A stretch of DNA of 64,000 nucleotides from positions 248,001 to 312,000 of the forward strand of contig CAVUAF010000015.1 of assembly GCA_963739375.1 (NCBI GenBank), in the 5' to 3' direction. Below are positions 56,502 through 64,000 of this stretch, one piece after another. The notes beneath the pieces are model-generated. The model did not search any database and had not been told where the DNA came from. It was given only the letters and a program-made list of their open reading frames with translations. Position numbers and translations under genes: made by a program. This stretch comes from CAVUAF01 sp963739375 (GTDB lineage Bacteria; Acidobacteriota; Terriglobia; Terriglobales; Acidobacteriaceae). The number at the start of each line of letters is the position of its first letter. The stretch's first letter is position 1.

Positions 56502-57797
56502 GTGCTCCTCACCATCGAAAAACTGATCTACGGCGGCGACGGCCTCGCGCGCCTTCCCTCCGATGCCGCGCACCAGCAGGGCAAAGCCGTCTTCCTGCCG
56601 TTTGTCCTGCAAGGTGAGGAGGTGGAAGCTGCCGCGGTCAAGGAGCGCCCGGGCTTTGTGCGTGCCCGCGCGGACCGCATCGCGCAACCTTCGCCGTCGC
56701 GCGTCGCACCGCGTTGTCCGTATTTCCAGCGTTGCGGCGGCTGCCATTACCAGCACACCGGCTACGAGCATCAGCTCGAAATCAAGCGCGCCATTCTGCA
56801 GGAAAACCTGCGCCGCCTGGCCAGGCTCGACTGGCAGGAGCCGATCGCGCTCCACCCCTCGCCGCCGTGGCAGTACCGCAATCGCACGCGGCTCCAGCTT
56901 CGGTGCGCGCCCGAGTTTTCGCTGGCTTACTACCAGCTGGGGACGCACGAGCTGCTGCCGGTCGAGGAGTGCCCCCTCAGTTCTCCCCTCATCAATCGCG
57001 CCCTGGCCGCGGTGTGGGACGCGGGGCGCAGCGGCGTCTTTCCCGCCGCCGCGCACGAGATCGAATTCTTCGCCGACCACGCCGATGAGCGCCTGCTGAT
57101 CGAGCTGTACCTGCAGGAGGCGAGCGGCGACGTTTCGCCCGAGCAGTTGCACCGGGAATTGGCCGCGCGGCTCGGCGCGGTCGCCACCGTGGCGCTGTTT
57201 GCCGCCGATCTGCCCGGCCGCGAGCCACGGCGGCTGGGCCTCGCGGGTGATGCGGTCCTGGAGTATGCGGTCGCGGGCGAGCGCTATCGCGTCAGCCCCG
57301 GATCGTTTTTTCAGACCAATCGCCACCTCGCCGAAGAGCTGCTGCGTCTCGTGACCAGGGACCGAAGCGGGGCGCTCGCGCTCGACCTCTACGCCGGGGT
57401 AGGACTGTTCTCGCTGCCGCTGGCGCGCAGCTTCCAGCGGGTGATGGCGGTGGAGTCCGCGCCCATCGCCGCGCGCGACCTGGCGCAGAATGCGCCGCCG
57501 AACGTGAAAGTGGTGCGCGCCACCACGCAGCAATACCTGGAGCAGCACGCCGCCGCGAAGCGGCGGCCGGACCTGGTGATCGCGGATCCGCCGCGGGTGG
57601 GGCTGGGAGCGGCCGTGGTGCGCGGACTGGCGCAGCTGGCGCCGCCGCGCCTCATCTACGTTTCCTGCGATCCGGCCACGCTCTCGCGCGACCTGCGAAT
57701 GCTGCTAGAATCCGGCTTCCACGTGGAAACCGTGCACCTGGTCGACCTCTTCCCGCAAACGTTTCACCTGGAAAGCGTGGTCGAACTAGGGCGCTGA
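56502..57797 (+). CDS. rlmD: 23S rRNA (uracil-C5)-methyltransferase RlmD-like (RumA family)
   Basis: A 431-aa SAM enzyme that makes m5U on 23S rRNA. N-terminal TRAM domain (LLTIEKLIYGGDGLARL), then the Fe-S cysteines CPYFQRCGGC plus the distal VEECPL. The SAM motif is LDLYAGVGLFSLPLA; VIADPPRVGLG, and YVSCDPATLSRDL with the nucleophile Cys, complete it. I chose GTG 56502 because a TATACA box lies 8 bases before it (leaderless-like) and the TRAM domain starts at once. Upstream frame from 56433 is terminator sequence. comEC starts 12 bases after the stop. Confidence 0.93.
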   Translation: MLLTIEKLIYGGDGLARLPSDAAHQQGKAVFLPFVLQGEEVEAAAVKERPGFVRARADRIAQPSPSRVAPRCPYFQRCGGCHYQHTGYEHQLEIKRAILQENLRRLARLDWQEPIALHPSPPWQYRNRTRLQLRCAPEFSLAYYQLGTHELLPVEECPLSSPLINRALAAVWDAGRSGVFPAAAHEIEFFADHADERLLIELYLQEASGDVSPEQLHRELAARLGAVATVALFAADLPGREPRRLGLAGDAVLEYAVAGERYRVSPGSFFQTNRHLAEELLRLVTRDRSGALALDLYAGVGLFSLPLARSFQRVMAVESAPIAARDLAQNAPPNVKVVRATTQQYLEQHAAAKRRPDLVIADPPRVGLGAAVVRGLAQLAPPRLIYVSCDPATLSRDLRMLLESGFHVETVHLVDLFPQTFHLESVVELGR

Positions 57798-57808
57798 CCG
57801 GCACCCAA

Positions 57809-60424
57809 ATGAACGCGTCTTCCGCGGCCCCGCCGGGTCCCGCTGCGCCGCCTGCCGCGCATCGCGCGCGGGCGCCGGCGCTCTGGATCGCGCTGGCCTT
57901 CGCCGGCGGCATCGCGCTGGGCCGCGGCGCGTGGCGCCCACCGCTGTGGTGGCTGCTGGCGAGCGCCGGGCTTCTCCTCTGCGCCGCCTTCCTCGCGCGC
58001 ACCCGGCCCCGCAGCGCGTTTGCCGCGGGCCTGGCTGCGATCGCCGCGCTGGGCGCGCTTCGCCTTGCAGGACAGCTCGGCAGCGCGCAGCTTCCCGACC
58101 TGGCCGCCTTTGCCGGGCGCGATACCAACGTCTACGTGGTCGCGCACGTGGTGCGCGAGCCCGCCCTCAGCCGCGATGACCGGCGCTCGCTCGACGTGGA
58201 GACCGAAAGCATCCAGTTCGCTGCCCAGGGGCAGCCGCAGGGCGAGCCGCAGGCGCTGCGTGCGACCCTGCGCCTGAGCGTCTATCCCCGCACGGGCGAC
58301 GAAGACGAGGACGAAGCCGTGCCCGATTTCGTGTATGGCCAGCGGCTGGGATTCGCCGGCCGGGTGCGCCGGGCGCGCAACTTCGGCAATCCCGGCGCCT
58401 TCGATTACCGCGGCTACCTCGCCGAGCGCGGCATCGCCGGCCTGGCTTCGGCGCGCGCCGATCGCGTCGTGGCGTTGCCGGGATTCGCGGGCAGCCGCCT
58501 GGGAATGTGGCGCAACCGTATTCGACGCGCCCTGCTGGCGCACATTGCGGCGTTGTGGAGCCCGCCCGACGCCGCGTTGCTCAATGCCATGCTGGTCAGC
58601 GAGCACGCCCTGGTGGCGCGCGACACGCGCCTGGCGTTTCAGCGCAGCGGCACCTACCACCTGCTGGTGGTGGCCGGGCTGCACCTCGGGATCATCGCGT
58701 TCTTCGTGTACTGGACGCTGCGGCGGCTGCGCGTGCCCGACCTGGTAGCCACCGCCGCTACCGTGGTCACGGGCGTGGCCTACGCCTGGCTGGCCAATGA
58801 CGGCGTGCCCATCTGGCGCGCCACCCTCATGCTCACCGTGTACCTGGCCGCCCGGCTGGTGTGGCGCGAACGCGCCACGCTCAACGCCATCGGGGTGGCC
58901 GCGCTGTTGCTGCTGGTGCAGGACCCGCGCGCGCTGTTCGGGGCCAGCTTTCAAATGTCGTTCCTGGCGGTGCTGGCAATCGCGGGCATCGCGCTGCCGC
59001 TGCTGGAGCGCAGCTCGCGCCCGCGGGTGCGCGCCCTCTGGAACCTCGACGCCACCGACTACGACCTCCGCCTGCCACCGCGGCTGGCGCAGTTTCGGCT
59101 CGACCTGCGGCTGCTGACGGAACGCCTCGCGCTCCTGCTGCGCAGCCGCCGCGCCGCCGAGTTCCTGCTGCACGGCGGCCTGCGGGCCGGGCTGCGCGGG
59201 TTCGAGGTGCTGGTGGTTTCCGCGGTCATGCAACTGGCGCTGGCGCTGCCCATGGCCGTGTATTTTCATCGCGCGGTCACGCTAGGGCTGCCCGGCAACA
59301 TCGTGGCGGTGCCGCTGGCCGGCTTGATGCTGCCCGCGGCCGTCGTCGCGGTGGCACTCAGTTTCGTCTGGACCAAGCTGGCGGTGGTTCCGGCGGGGCT
59401 CGCGGCGCTGCTGCTGCATGCCATCAGCGGTGCGGTGGGCTGGGTCGGCGGCCTGCGCGCCGCCGATCTCCGGGTCGCGACGCCGTTGCCCGCAGTCATG
59501 CTCGCGGCGGTGGTTGCCTGCGTCTTCGCCGCCTACGCCGTGCGCCGGCGCCGCTGGATGGCGACCGCGGGCATTGCCGCCCTGGTGCTGTCCGCTGCCT
59601 GGTTCGCCGCGCCGCGGGTCCCGGAACTGCGCCCCGACGCGCTCGAATTCACCGCGCTCGATGTCGGCCAGGGCGATTCGCTGCTGGTGGTCACTCCCGG
59701 CGGCAAACTGCTGCTCATCGATGCCGGCGGCGCCACGGGGTTTGCCCGCAGCGAGTTCGACTACGGAGAAGAAGTCGTCTCCACCTACCTGTGGCAGCGG
59801 GGCATCACGCGCCTCGATGCCATCGCGCTCACCCATGCCCACCAGGACCACATCGGCGGGCTGCACAGCATCATCGCGAATTTCCGTCCCCGCGAGTTGT
59901 GGTGGGGGAAGGCGCCGCCGACCCCGGCGGTGCGCGACCTGCTGGCGACGGCGCAGGCGTTTGACCTGCGAGTGGTGCCGCGCACGGCGGGCGACCACTT
60001 CGCGTTTGGCGGGGCGGAATTTGAGGTGCTGGCGCCGGCCGCCGACTGGCAGGTGGCGGCGCAGCCGCGTAACAACGATTCGCTGGTACTGCGGGTGGTT
60101 TATCGCGCGACCGCGGTGTTGCTCCCGGGGGACGTGGAGCGGCAGGTGGAGCGCGTCGTCACCGCGCAGCTGTGTCGCGCGGACGTGCTAAAGGTGCCGC
60201 ATCACGGCAGCGCCACCTCCACCGGCGACGCCTTGCTGGCGGCGGTGCAGCCGCGCTATGCCGTGATCTCGTCCGGGGAACGCAACCCCTTCGGCCATCC
60301 GCGGGCCGATGTCTTGCGGCGCCTGGCGGCAGCGCACGTGGCGACCTTCCGCACCGACACCCATGGCGCGGTCACGTTTTATCTGGATGGCCGCAGCGTG
60401 GTGGCTACGCTGCCGGGCCGTTGA
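57809..60424 (+). CDS. comEC: ComEC/Rec2-type DNA-uptake channel protein
   Basis: An 871-aa inner-membrane protein thought to move single-stranded DNA into the cell. N-terminal helices and DUF4131 region (about 20-230), the Competence domain (about 245-610: GTYHLLVVAGLHLGIIAFFV, AWLANDGVPIWRATLMLTVYLA, LFGASFQMSFLAVLAIAGI), then a metallo-beta-lactamase-like domain from about 620. That domain has ALDVGQGDSLLVVTPGG, LTHAHQDHIGGLH (HxHxDH), LLPGDVE and VLKVPHHGSATST. All parts are present, so it is probably functional. The 3' end overlaps the convergent gene by 20 bases. Confidence 0.93.
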   Translation: MNASSAAPPGPAAPPAAHRARAPALWIALAFAGGIALGRGAWRPPLWWLLASAGLLLCAAFLARTRPRSAFAAGLAAIAALGALRLAGQLGSAQLPDLAAFAGRDTNVYVVAHVVREPALSRDDRRSLDVETESIQFAAQGQPQGEPQALRATLRLSVYPRTGDEDEDEAVPDFVYGQRLGFAGRVRRARNFGNPGAFDYRGYLAERGIAGLASARADRVVALPGFAGSRLGMWRNRIRRALLAHIAALWSPPDAALLNAMLVSEHALVARDTRLAFQRSGTYHLLVVAGLHLGIIAFFVYWTLRRLRVPDLVATAATVVTGVAYAWLANDGVPIWRATLMLTVYLAARLVWRERATLNAIGVAALLLLVQDPRALFGASFQMSFLAVLAIAGIALPLLERSSRPRVRALWNLDATDYDLRLPPRLAQFRLDLRLLTERLALLLRSRRAAEFLLHGGLRAGLRGFEVLVVSAVMQLALALPMAVYFHRAVTLGLPGNIVAVPLAGLMLPAAVVAVALSFVWTKLAVVPAGLAALLLHAISGAVGWVGGLRAADLRVATPLPAVMLAAVVACVFAAYAVRRRRWMATAGIAALVLSAAWFAAPRVPELRPDALEFTALDVGQGDSLLVVTPGGKLLLIDAGGATGFARSEFDYGEEVVSTYLWQRGITRLDAIALTHAHQDHIGGLHSIIANFRPRELWWGKAPPTPAVRDLLATAQAFDLRVVPRTAGDHFAFGGAEFEVLAPAADWQVAAQPRNNDSLVLRVVYRATAVLLPGDVERQVERVVTAQLCRADVLKVPHHGSATSTGDALLAAVQPRYAVISSGERNPFGHPRADVLRRLAAAHVATFRTDTHGAVTFYLDGRSVVATLPGR

Positions 60425-61310
60425 CGGGTGGCTCCTCTTCGCTGCCGGCGTCTTCTTCGAGCGGCTCGGGGCCGGCGGCACGGTACTCCGCGATCAGGCG
60501 CCGCGCTTCCTCTGCCTGTTCCGGCGCGACCCGCAAGGTGACGCCGCCGACGCCGGGAAGCACGTCCTGCGGCGCCTCGAGCCCGGCGATCAGGGACTCG
60601 ATGCCGGCCGACTCCAGCAGCCCGCGCACCACCATGGCTTCGGATTCCTGCTTGGTTTCGAAAACCGCCACCAACTCGTCGTGCTTCTGCGGCCTTTTCT
60701 CCTGCTTGCCGAAGAGGTAGAAGCCGGCAAACAGCGCGGTGAACACCACGCCCGGGACATACTGGGCGGCGGGAGCATAGTCGCTGCCCAGTTCCCATCG
60801 CGCCCAGGCGGAGCTGGGATCCCACGAAGGGATTCTGTGCCCGTTACAGATGGCCCAGGATCCGGAACGGAAGGTCCACCAGTACTCGCGAAGGAGCACC
60901 GAGCGGTCTACCGTGAACCATTCGGTTGCAGTCCGCGACTCGGGGAGCAGGGCGGGTGGGATTAGCCGGGCGATGCCGACGAAGTCGACCGAGAACAGCA
61001 ACCAGAGTGCGGCGAAGACGACCCCGGCAATGCGCGCCACTTGGCGCGCACGGGTGTCGCGGCGGACGAGGCGAACAATCCCCATGCAAGGCAACACCAC
61101 CAGCAACCCGCCCAGGAGCAGGAAGGGAAACAGAATGCGGACGAGCTTGAAGGGGTCCTCTCGTTCAGAGAGCGCGCCAATGATCGACTGGGTGTATCCG
61201 AAGTAGAAGATAGAGAGATTGAGCGCGCCCGCGGCCAGGAGGGCAAAGCTCAGGACTACCAGGAACGCTCTTCCCGCCGAATGAGAAGGGGCCCCGGATT
61301 TGCTTTCCAT
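60405..61310 (-). CDS. Membrane protein with C-terminal DUF2007 (signal-transducing-like) domain
   Basis: A 301-aa protein. About four hydrophobic segments (residues 15-37, 56-78, 92-115, and one at about 190-212) precede a DUF2007-type domain: ELVAVFETKQESEAMVVRGL, ESAGIESLI and VGGVTLRVAPEQAEEARRLI. DUF2007 proteins are small and PII-like; here the domain is joined to a membrane part. The C-terminal tail is acidic (LEEDAGSEEEPP). The function is unknown. ATG 61310 is used. The gap upstream (61311-61555) holds no gene I can support. Confidence 0.8.
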   Translation of the reverse strand: MESKSGAPSHSAGRAFLVVLSFALLAAGALNLSIFYFGYTQSIIGALSEREDPFKLVRILFPFLLLGGLLVVLPCMGIVRLVRRDTRARQVARIAGVVFAALWLLFSVDFVGIARLIPPALLPESRTATEWFTVDRSVLLREYWWTFRSGSWAICNGHRIPSWDPSSAWARWELGSDYAPAAQYVPGVVFTALFAGFYLFGKQEKRPQKHDELVAVFETKQESEAMVVRGLLESAGIESLIAGLEAPQDVLPGVGGVTLRVAPEQAEEARRLIAEYRAAGPEPLEEDAGSEEEPPVNGPAA

Positions 61311-61555
61311 TGAGAACCTCCTTCTTGAGCCCCCAATGCCTTGCAATGGTTTCTTTTCCTTATTGCCCGACTCACCGCGGTCCTGTCTGTGCGGCTGGTC
61401 ACCCCCGGCCGTGACCCTGCGGGTGGAACTTGCCAATTCTGGAAGAAACGGTGGAGGAGGTCTTGGAGAGCGCCCCGGAAATCCTCCGCGCCGAGAGGCA
61501 GGGGTCAGGCACGTTTCCTGTGTATGATGCAGCCAAGCGAGTGGGAGAGGGCTAC

Positions 61556-61831
61556 ATGGGAATCCCGGAGCGAAGAAGGCAGGAACTTACTACCAGCCAA
61601 GCCGGCATCGCGGACGAAAACCGCCGGCTCCGCCGCCTGCAGATCCTGATGAGCATGGTGACGTCGGTCATCAGCCAGGATCCGGAGATGACCGTGGAAG
61701 AAGCCGCCGAAATGGCGGCCAACACCCGCCGCGCCGCCCTGGCCATGTTTCCCGGCAAGGAGTTGGCCTTCGACCTCCTCTACAAGCCGCGCCTGCAGCG
61801 GCTGCTGAGCGAGCGCTTCCGCCTGCAGTAG
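61556..61831 (+). CDS. Small helical protein of unknown function
   Basis: A 91-aa protein beginning MGIPERRRQELTTSQAGIAD, with a helical core ENRRLRRLQILMSMVTSVIS and EEAAEMAANTRRAALAMFPG. I do not recognise a family. Its length and charge pattern (Arg-rich ends, acidic middle) suggest a soluble cytoplasmic protein. ATG 61556 follows GGGAGAGGG and is preferred; the frame is open further up to a TTG at 61430, which would give a less regular N-terminus. It is convergent with the DUF3108 gene (4 bases apart). Confidence 0.65.
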   Translation: MGIPERRRQELTTSQAGIADENRRLRRLQILMSMVTSVISQDPEMTVEEAAEMAANTRRAALAMFPGKELAFDLLYKPRLQRLLSERFRLQ

Positions 61832-61835
61832 AACC

Positions 61836-62531
61836 TCAGCGCTCCACCCGCAGCAGCCGCAGCGTCAGCGTCCCCCAGAACAGGCGGGCGCGCATCTGCA
61901 CCGGAATGTGCTGCGCGTCGTCGCTGTACCAGACCCAGATTTTTCCTTTTTCCTTGAGCACGCCCCTGGGGGCGGTGGGTTGCACGCGGATGGTGGGGTA
62001 CTCGCCGGCCGGCGTCTTCACCGTTTCCCGCGCTTCCACCTGCGCCGTCACCTCCACCGTTTCGCCGCCGTCGTTCAGGGGAAAGCGCAGCGTCGTGCCC
62101 GGTTCCAGCTTCTGCGAAGCGACGTAGTAGATGCCCGAGACCACGTCGGTGACGCACCCCGGGATGTCGCGCTCGACCAGCTTCTTCTCGTTGGAGCGCA
62201 GGTTGGTCTCCTGGAGCACGGCTTTGCGCCGCGGATAGTCGAAGCGGATCGACGTATCGCGCCGCCGGAAGCCTTCTTCCGTGTGCTTGAAGATGTGCGA
62301 CGAGCAGAAGGTCCTGGGGTCGAAGCCGGTGTCGAAGCGGTCGGCCACGTGGTAGAGGAGCGCCACGAACCCCTGGCCCTCGGCGGTGGCGTGCACAGTG
62401 CCCGCAACCGCGTCCAGACGCAGCGTCCCGATGCCCGCGTTCCACAGCCGCCACTCGGCCTGGTAGACCCAGGTCTGCGTGTCGGGGAACCTGTAGGCTT
62501 CGGCGGGAGGCCGCACCGCGCTGGGCGGCAC
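61836..62531 (-). CDS. DUF3108 periplasmic-type protein
   Basis: A protein with the DUF3108 core: YQAEWRLWNAGIGTLRLDAV, AVAGTVHATAEG, YHVADRFDTGFDPRTFCSSH, KIWVWYSDDAQHIPVQMRAR. GTG 62531 starts within what should be a signal peptide. In frame upstream are RFALALPALVLAAALPTQQ and, at 62624, a CTG preceded by AAGGG. With that start the protein gets a proper signal sequence (about 30 residues longer). Family members are secreted and of unknown function. It is last in the GT9 - methyltransferase - DUF3108 operon. Confidence 0.85.
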   Translation of the reverse strand: MPPSAVRPPAEAYRFPDTQTWVYQAEWRLWNAGIGTLRLDAVAGTVHATAEGQGFVALLYHVADRFDTGFDPRTFCSSHIFKHTEEGFRRRDTSIRFDYPRRKAVLQETNLRSNEKKLVERDIPGCVTDVVSGIYYVASQKLEPGTTLRFPLNDGGETVEVTAQVEARETVKTPAGEYPTIRVQPTAPRGVLKEKGKIWVWYSDDAQHIPVQMRARLFWGTLTLRLLRVER

Positions 62532-62634
62532 CGGCGCAGGAGCCTGCTGCGTCGGCAGCGCGGCGGCCAGGACCAGGGCAGGCAGCGCGAGGGCAAAGCG
62601 GGGTTGTGTGCGTGCGCGGTTCAGCGGATCACCC

Positions 62635-63198
62635 TTAGCGAGCTGCGCCCCAGAAACGCGCCTTCACCACCAGCGCGAGGATCATGGCCATGGAGCCGAT
62701 CAGGGCATTGTACTCGCGGTGCTGCAGATAGAGCGCGCGCGAGAAGCTGCCGGGCGGGCCGCCGGCGGCGCGCAACCGCGGCAGCAGGCGCGGCACTTGG
62801 CGCGCGTATTCAGCGTAGCCCGGGAACTGCCGGCGCAGGAATTCCTCTTCGGAGAGAATCACCGGCCAGTAGATCGCGAGGAACAGAACGACCAGCACCG
62901 CGGCGAGCCACAGGTTCCATGCCGCGATGCCCAAGCCGATCCCCACCAGCACCGAGCCGAGATACAACGGGTTGCGCGTGTAGCGGTAGGGGCCGGTGGT
63001 GGTGAGCTCGGCGTCTTTGCGCACGTGGCCCGAGGCGACGCCGCGCAGCCATAGTCCCAGCGCCAGGGGCGCGGCGCCGGCGGCGAGCGAGAGCGGGCTC
63101 GGCTGCGCCAGCCATAGATACACCGCAGCCAGCACGAATCCCAGCGGCACACGAATGCGGCGCGCGATGCGCTGCCACGTCCAGGCCGGCGCGCTCAC
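62635..63198 (-). CDS. Isoprenylcysteine carboxyl methyltransferase-like (ICMT/phospholipid methyltransferase) membrane protein
   Basis: A 187-aa integral membrane protein. Hydrophobic helices at about 12-30, 34-50 and 92-118 surround ELTTTGPYRYTRNPLYLGSV (the SAM/substrate region of the ICMT family) and IYWPVILSEEEFLRRQFPGY, then EYARQVPRLLP. It is a membrane methyltransferase of unknown substrate in bacteria. GTG 63198 overlaps the stop of the GT9 gene (GTGA), so the two are translationally coupled. Confidence 0.9.
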   Translation of the reverse strand: MSAPAWTWQRIARRIRVPLGFVLAAVYLWLAQPSPLSLAAGAAPLALGLWLRGVASGHVRKDAELTTTGPYRYTRNPLYLGSVLVGIGLGIAAWNLWLAAVLVVLFLAIYWPVILSEEEFLRRQFPGYAEYARQVPRLLPRLRAAGGPPGSFSRALYLQHREYNALIGSMAMILALVVKARFWGAAR

Positions 63199-64000
63199 CG
63201 CACCGGCTCCGCCAGCAGCGTGCGTGCCGCTGCGATGGCTTCCTCGGCGCTGACGTTCAGCAGGCCGGCCTCGGGTTTTGGGCGGCGCGCGTGCGAGGTC
63301 ACGCTGGATTCGTGGCGCAACACGATGGCGCGCGACCCTAGCGGCCCGTTGCGCGCCGGGTTGGTGGGGCCATAGATCGCAACCAGCGGCACCCCCAGGG
63401 CGCCCGCCAGATGCGTGGGGCCGGTGTCGCCGCCGACGCAGAGCCGCGCCCGGCGCGTCAAGGCGATCAGCTCTCCGACGCCGCACGCGAGCGCTTCCGC
63501 GACGCCTCCGGCGGCTTGCACCACGTCGTTCGCCAGGTCGGCTTCGCCGGGACCGTGATTGACAATGGCCGTCAGGCCATGGCGCTGCAGCGCACGCGCC
63601 ACCTCGCCGAACCGCTCCGCCGGCCAGCACTTCGCGCCCCAGCCTGCTCCCGGATTGATGAGGACAAACGCTCCGGCGCGGCGGCGCTGGGCTTCGGCCC
63701 AGTCCTCGTGCTGCTCATCGCGGGGCAGCGGAAATTGGAGAGCTGCCTCGCCGACTTCCGCGCCAGCCAGCCGCAACGCGGCTTCGGCGAGCGAGAGGTT
63801 CTGCTCCGCGATGTGTTTGCCGCGGGCCGGGATGCGCCGCGTATACAGCAGCGCAGCGGGAGCTTCCCGGGGGCGCGCGAAACCCAGGCGCACGGGGGCG
63901 CCCGCGGCACGCGCCACCACCGCCGACTTGACCGCACTCTGCAGGTCGATCACGAGCTGGTAGTGCTCGGCATGCATCGCCGCGCGCACCGCGGCGAGTT
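63195..64000 (-). CDS. Glycosyltransferase family 9 (heptosyltransferase type), 5' end outside the window
   Basis: Partial gene that runs off the right edge. The visible part covers the end of the N-terminal domain and the whole C-terminal GT-B domain: VIDLQSAVKSAVVARAAG and VLINPGAGWGAKCWPAERFG (the ADP-heptose-binding block), then HGPGEADLA and VGGDTGPTHLAGALGVPLVA. It should add heptose or another sugar to LPS core. It is the first visible gene of an envelope operon. Length cannot be judged. Confidence 0.92.
   Translation of the reverse strand, partial: LAAVRAAMHAEHYQLVIDLQSAVKSAVVARAAGAPVRLGFARPREAPAALLYTRRIPARGKHIAEQNLSLAEAALRLAGAEVGEAALQFPLPRDEQHEDWAEAQRRRAGAFVLINPGAGWGAKCWPAERFGEVARALQRHGLTAIVNHGPGEADLANDVVQAAGGVAEALACGVGELIALTRRARLCVGGDTGPTHLAGALGVPLVAIYGPTNPARNGPLGSRAIVLRHESSVTSHARRPKPEAGLLNVSAEEAIAAARTLLAEPVR

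Noticed and set aside
57716..57732. Second CACGTG-centred palindrome, TTCCACGTGGAAA, resembling parS
   Set aside because: It lies in the rlmD coding frame (GFHVETV), where it is explained by codons, and its outer bases do not match the parS consensus.

Overview
The window is a 64 kb piece of a GC-rich diderm bacterial chromosome, almost fully coding and without rRNA, tRNA or CRISPR arrays. I infer Acidobacteriota, probably Terriglobia: the TonB-dependent receptor has an N-terminal carboxypeptidase-regulatory-like domain, lpxC and a heptosyltransferase-type gene indicate LPS, and short 7- and 8-base tandem arrays are scattered through genes and gaps. The phylum call rests on overall gene character, not on a marker phylogeny.

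Layout. 0-9.3 kb: mnmG, a conserved unknown, a peroxiredoxin whose catalytic residue is encoded by in-frame TGA, a holin-like pair, a DUF971 gene, uvrD/pcrA, a tiny basic protein and an amino-acid permease. 9.3-19.4 kb: queE/queD, a TetR regulator with operators, a DinG-type helicase, der, trmFO, two small enzymes and selB. 19.6-25.7 kb: an SPFH / ribbon-helix-helix / DUF3592 operon behind a symmetric operator, then purL-hicB-purF. 25.8-34 kb: prmC, a DUF4440 gene, prfA, a four-helix-bundle gene flanked by perfect inverted repeats, a DUF1385 gene, an acyl-CoA carboxylase subunit, an RNase H-like gene and hslU/hslV. 34-43.5 kb: an MFS gene, a frameshifted M50 protease, rsmD, an M23 peptidase with a long leader, lpxC, a Dus enzyme, a secreted DUF4410-like protein and an EF-G-like GTPase. 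43.7-54.5 kb: a Cys/His-rich secreted protein with a TonB receptor, a hydrolase, a DsbA-like protein, a parS-like palindrome, GNAT and MFS genes, rpmE, a deoxynucleoside kinase, HU, a DnaC-like ATPase, a coiled-coil zinc-ribbon protein and an RlmI-like methylase. 54.6-64 kb: an M28 peptidase, rlmD, comEC, membrane/unknown genes and an envelope operon (GT9, isoprenylcysteine-methyltransferase-like, DUF3108).

How genes work together. Translation quality control dominates: mnmG, trmFO, queDE, dus, rsmD, rlmI, rlmD, der, prfA/prmC, rpmE, EF-G-like and selB. selB and the TGA-containing peroxiredoxin support each other: the genome appears to insert selenocysteine, and the peroxiredoxin is missed or split by ordinary gene calling.

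The most unusual feature is a set of degenerate heptamer (sometimes octamer) arrays. They lie between genes and in frame inside mnmG (three times), der, purL and uvrD. They form the last codons of trmFO and lpxC, and they make the perfect 23-bp inverted repeats around the four-helix-bundle gene that separates a DUF1385 gene from prfA.
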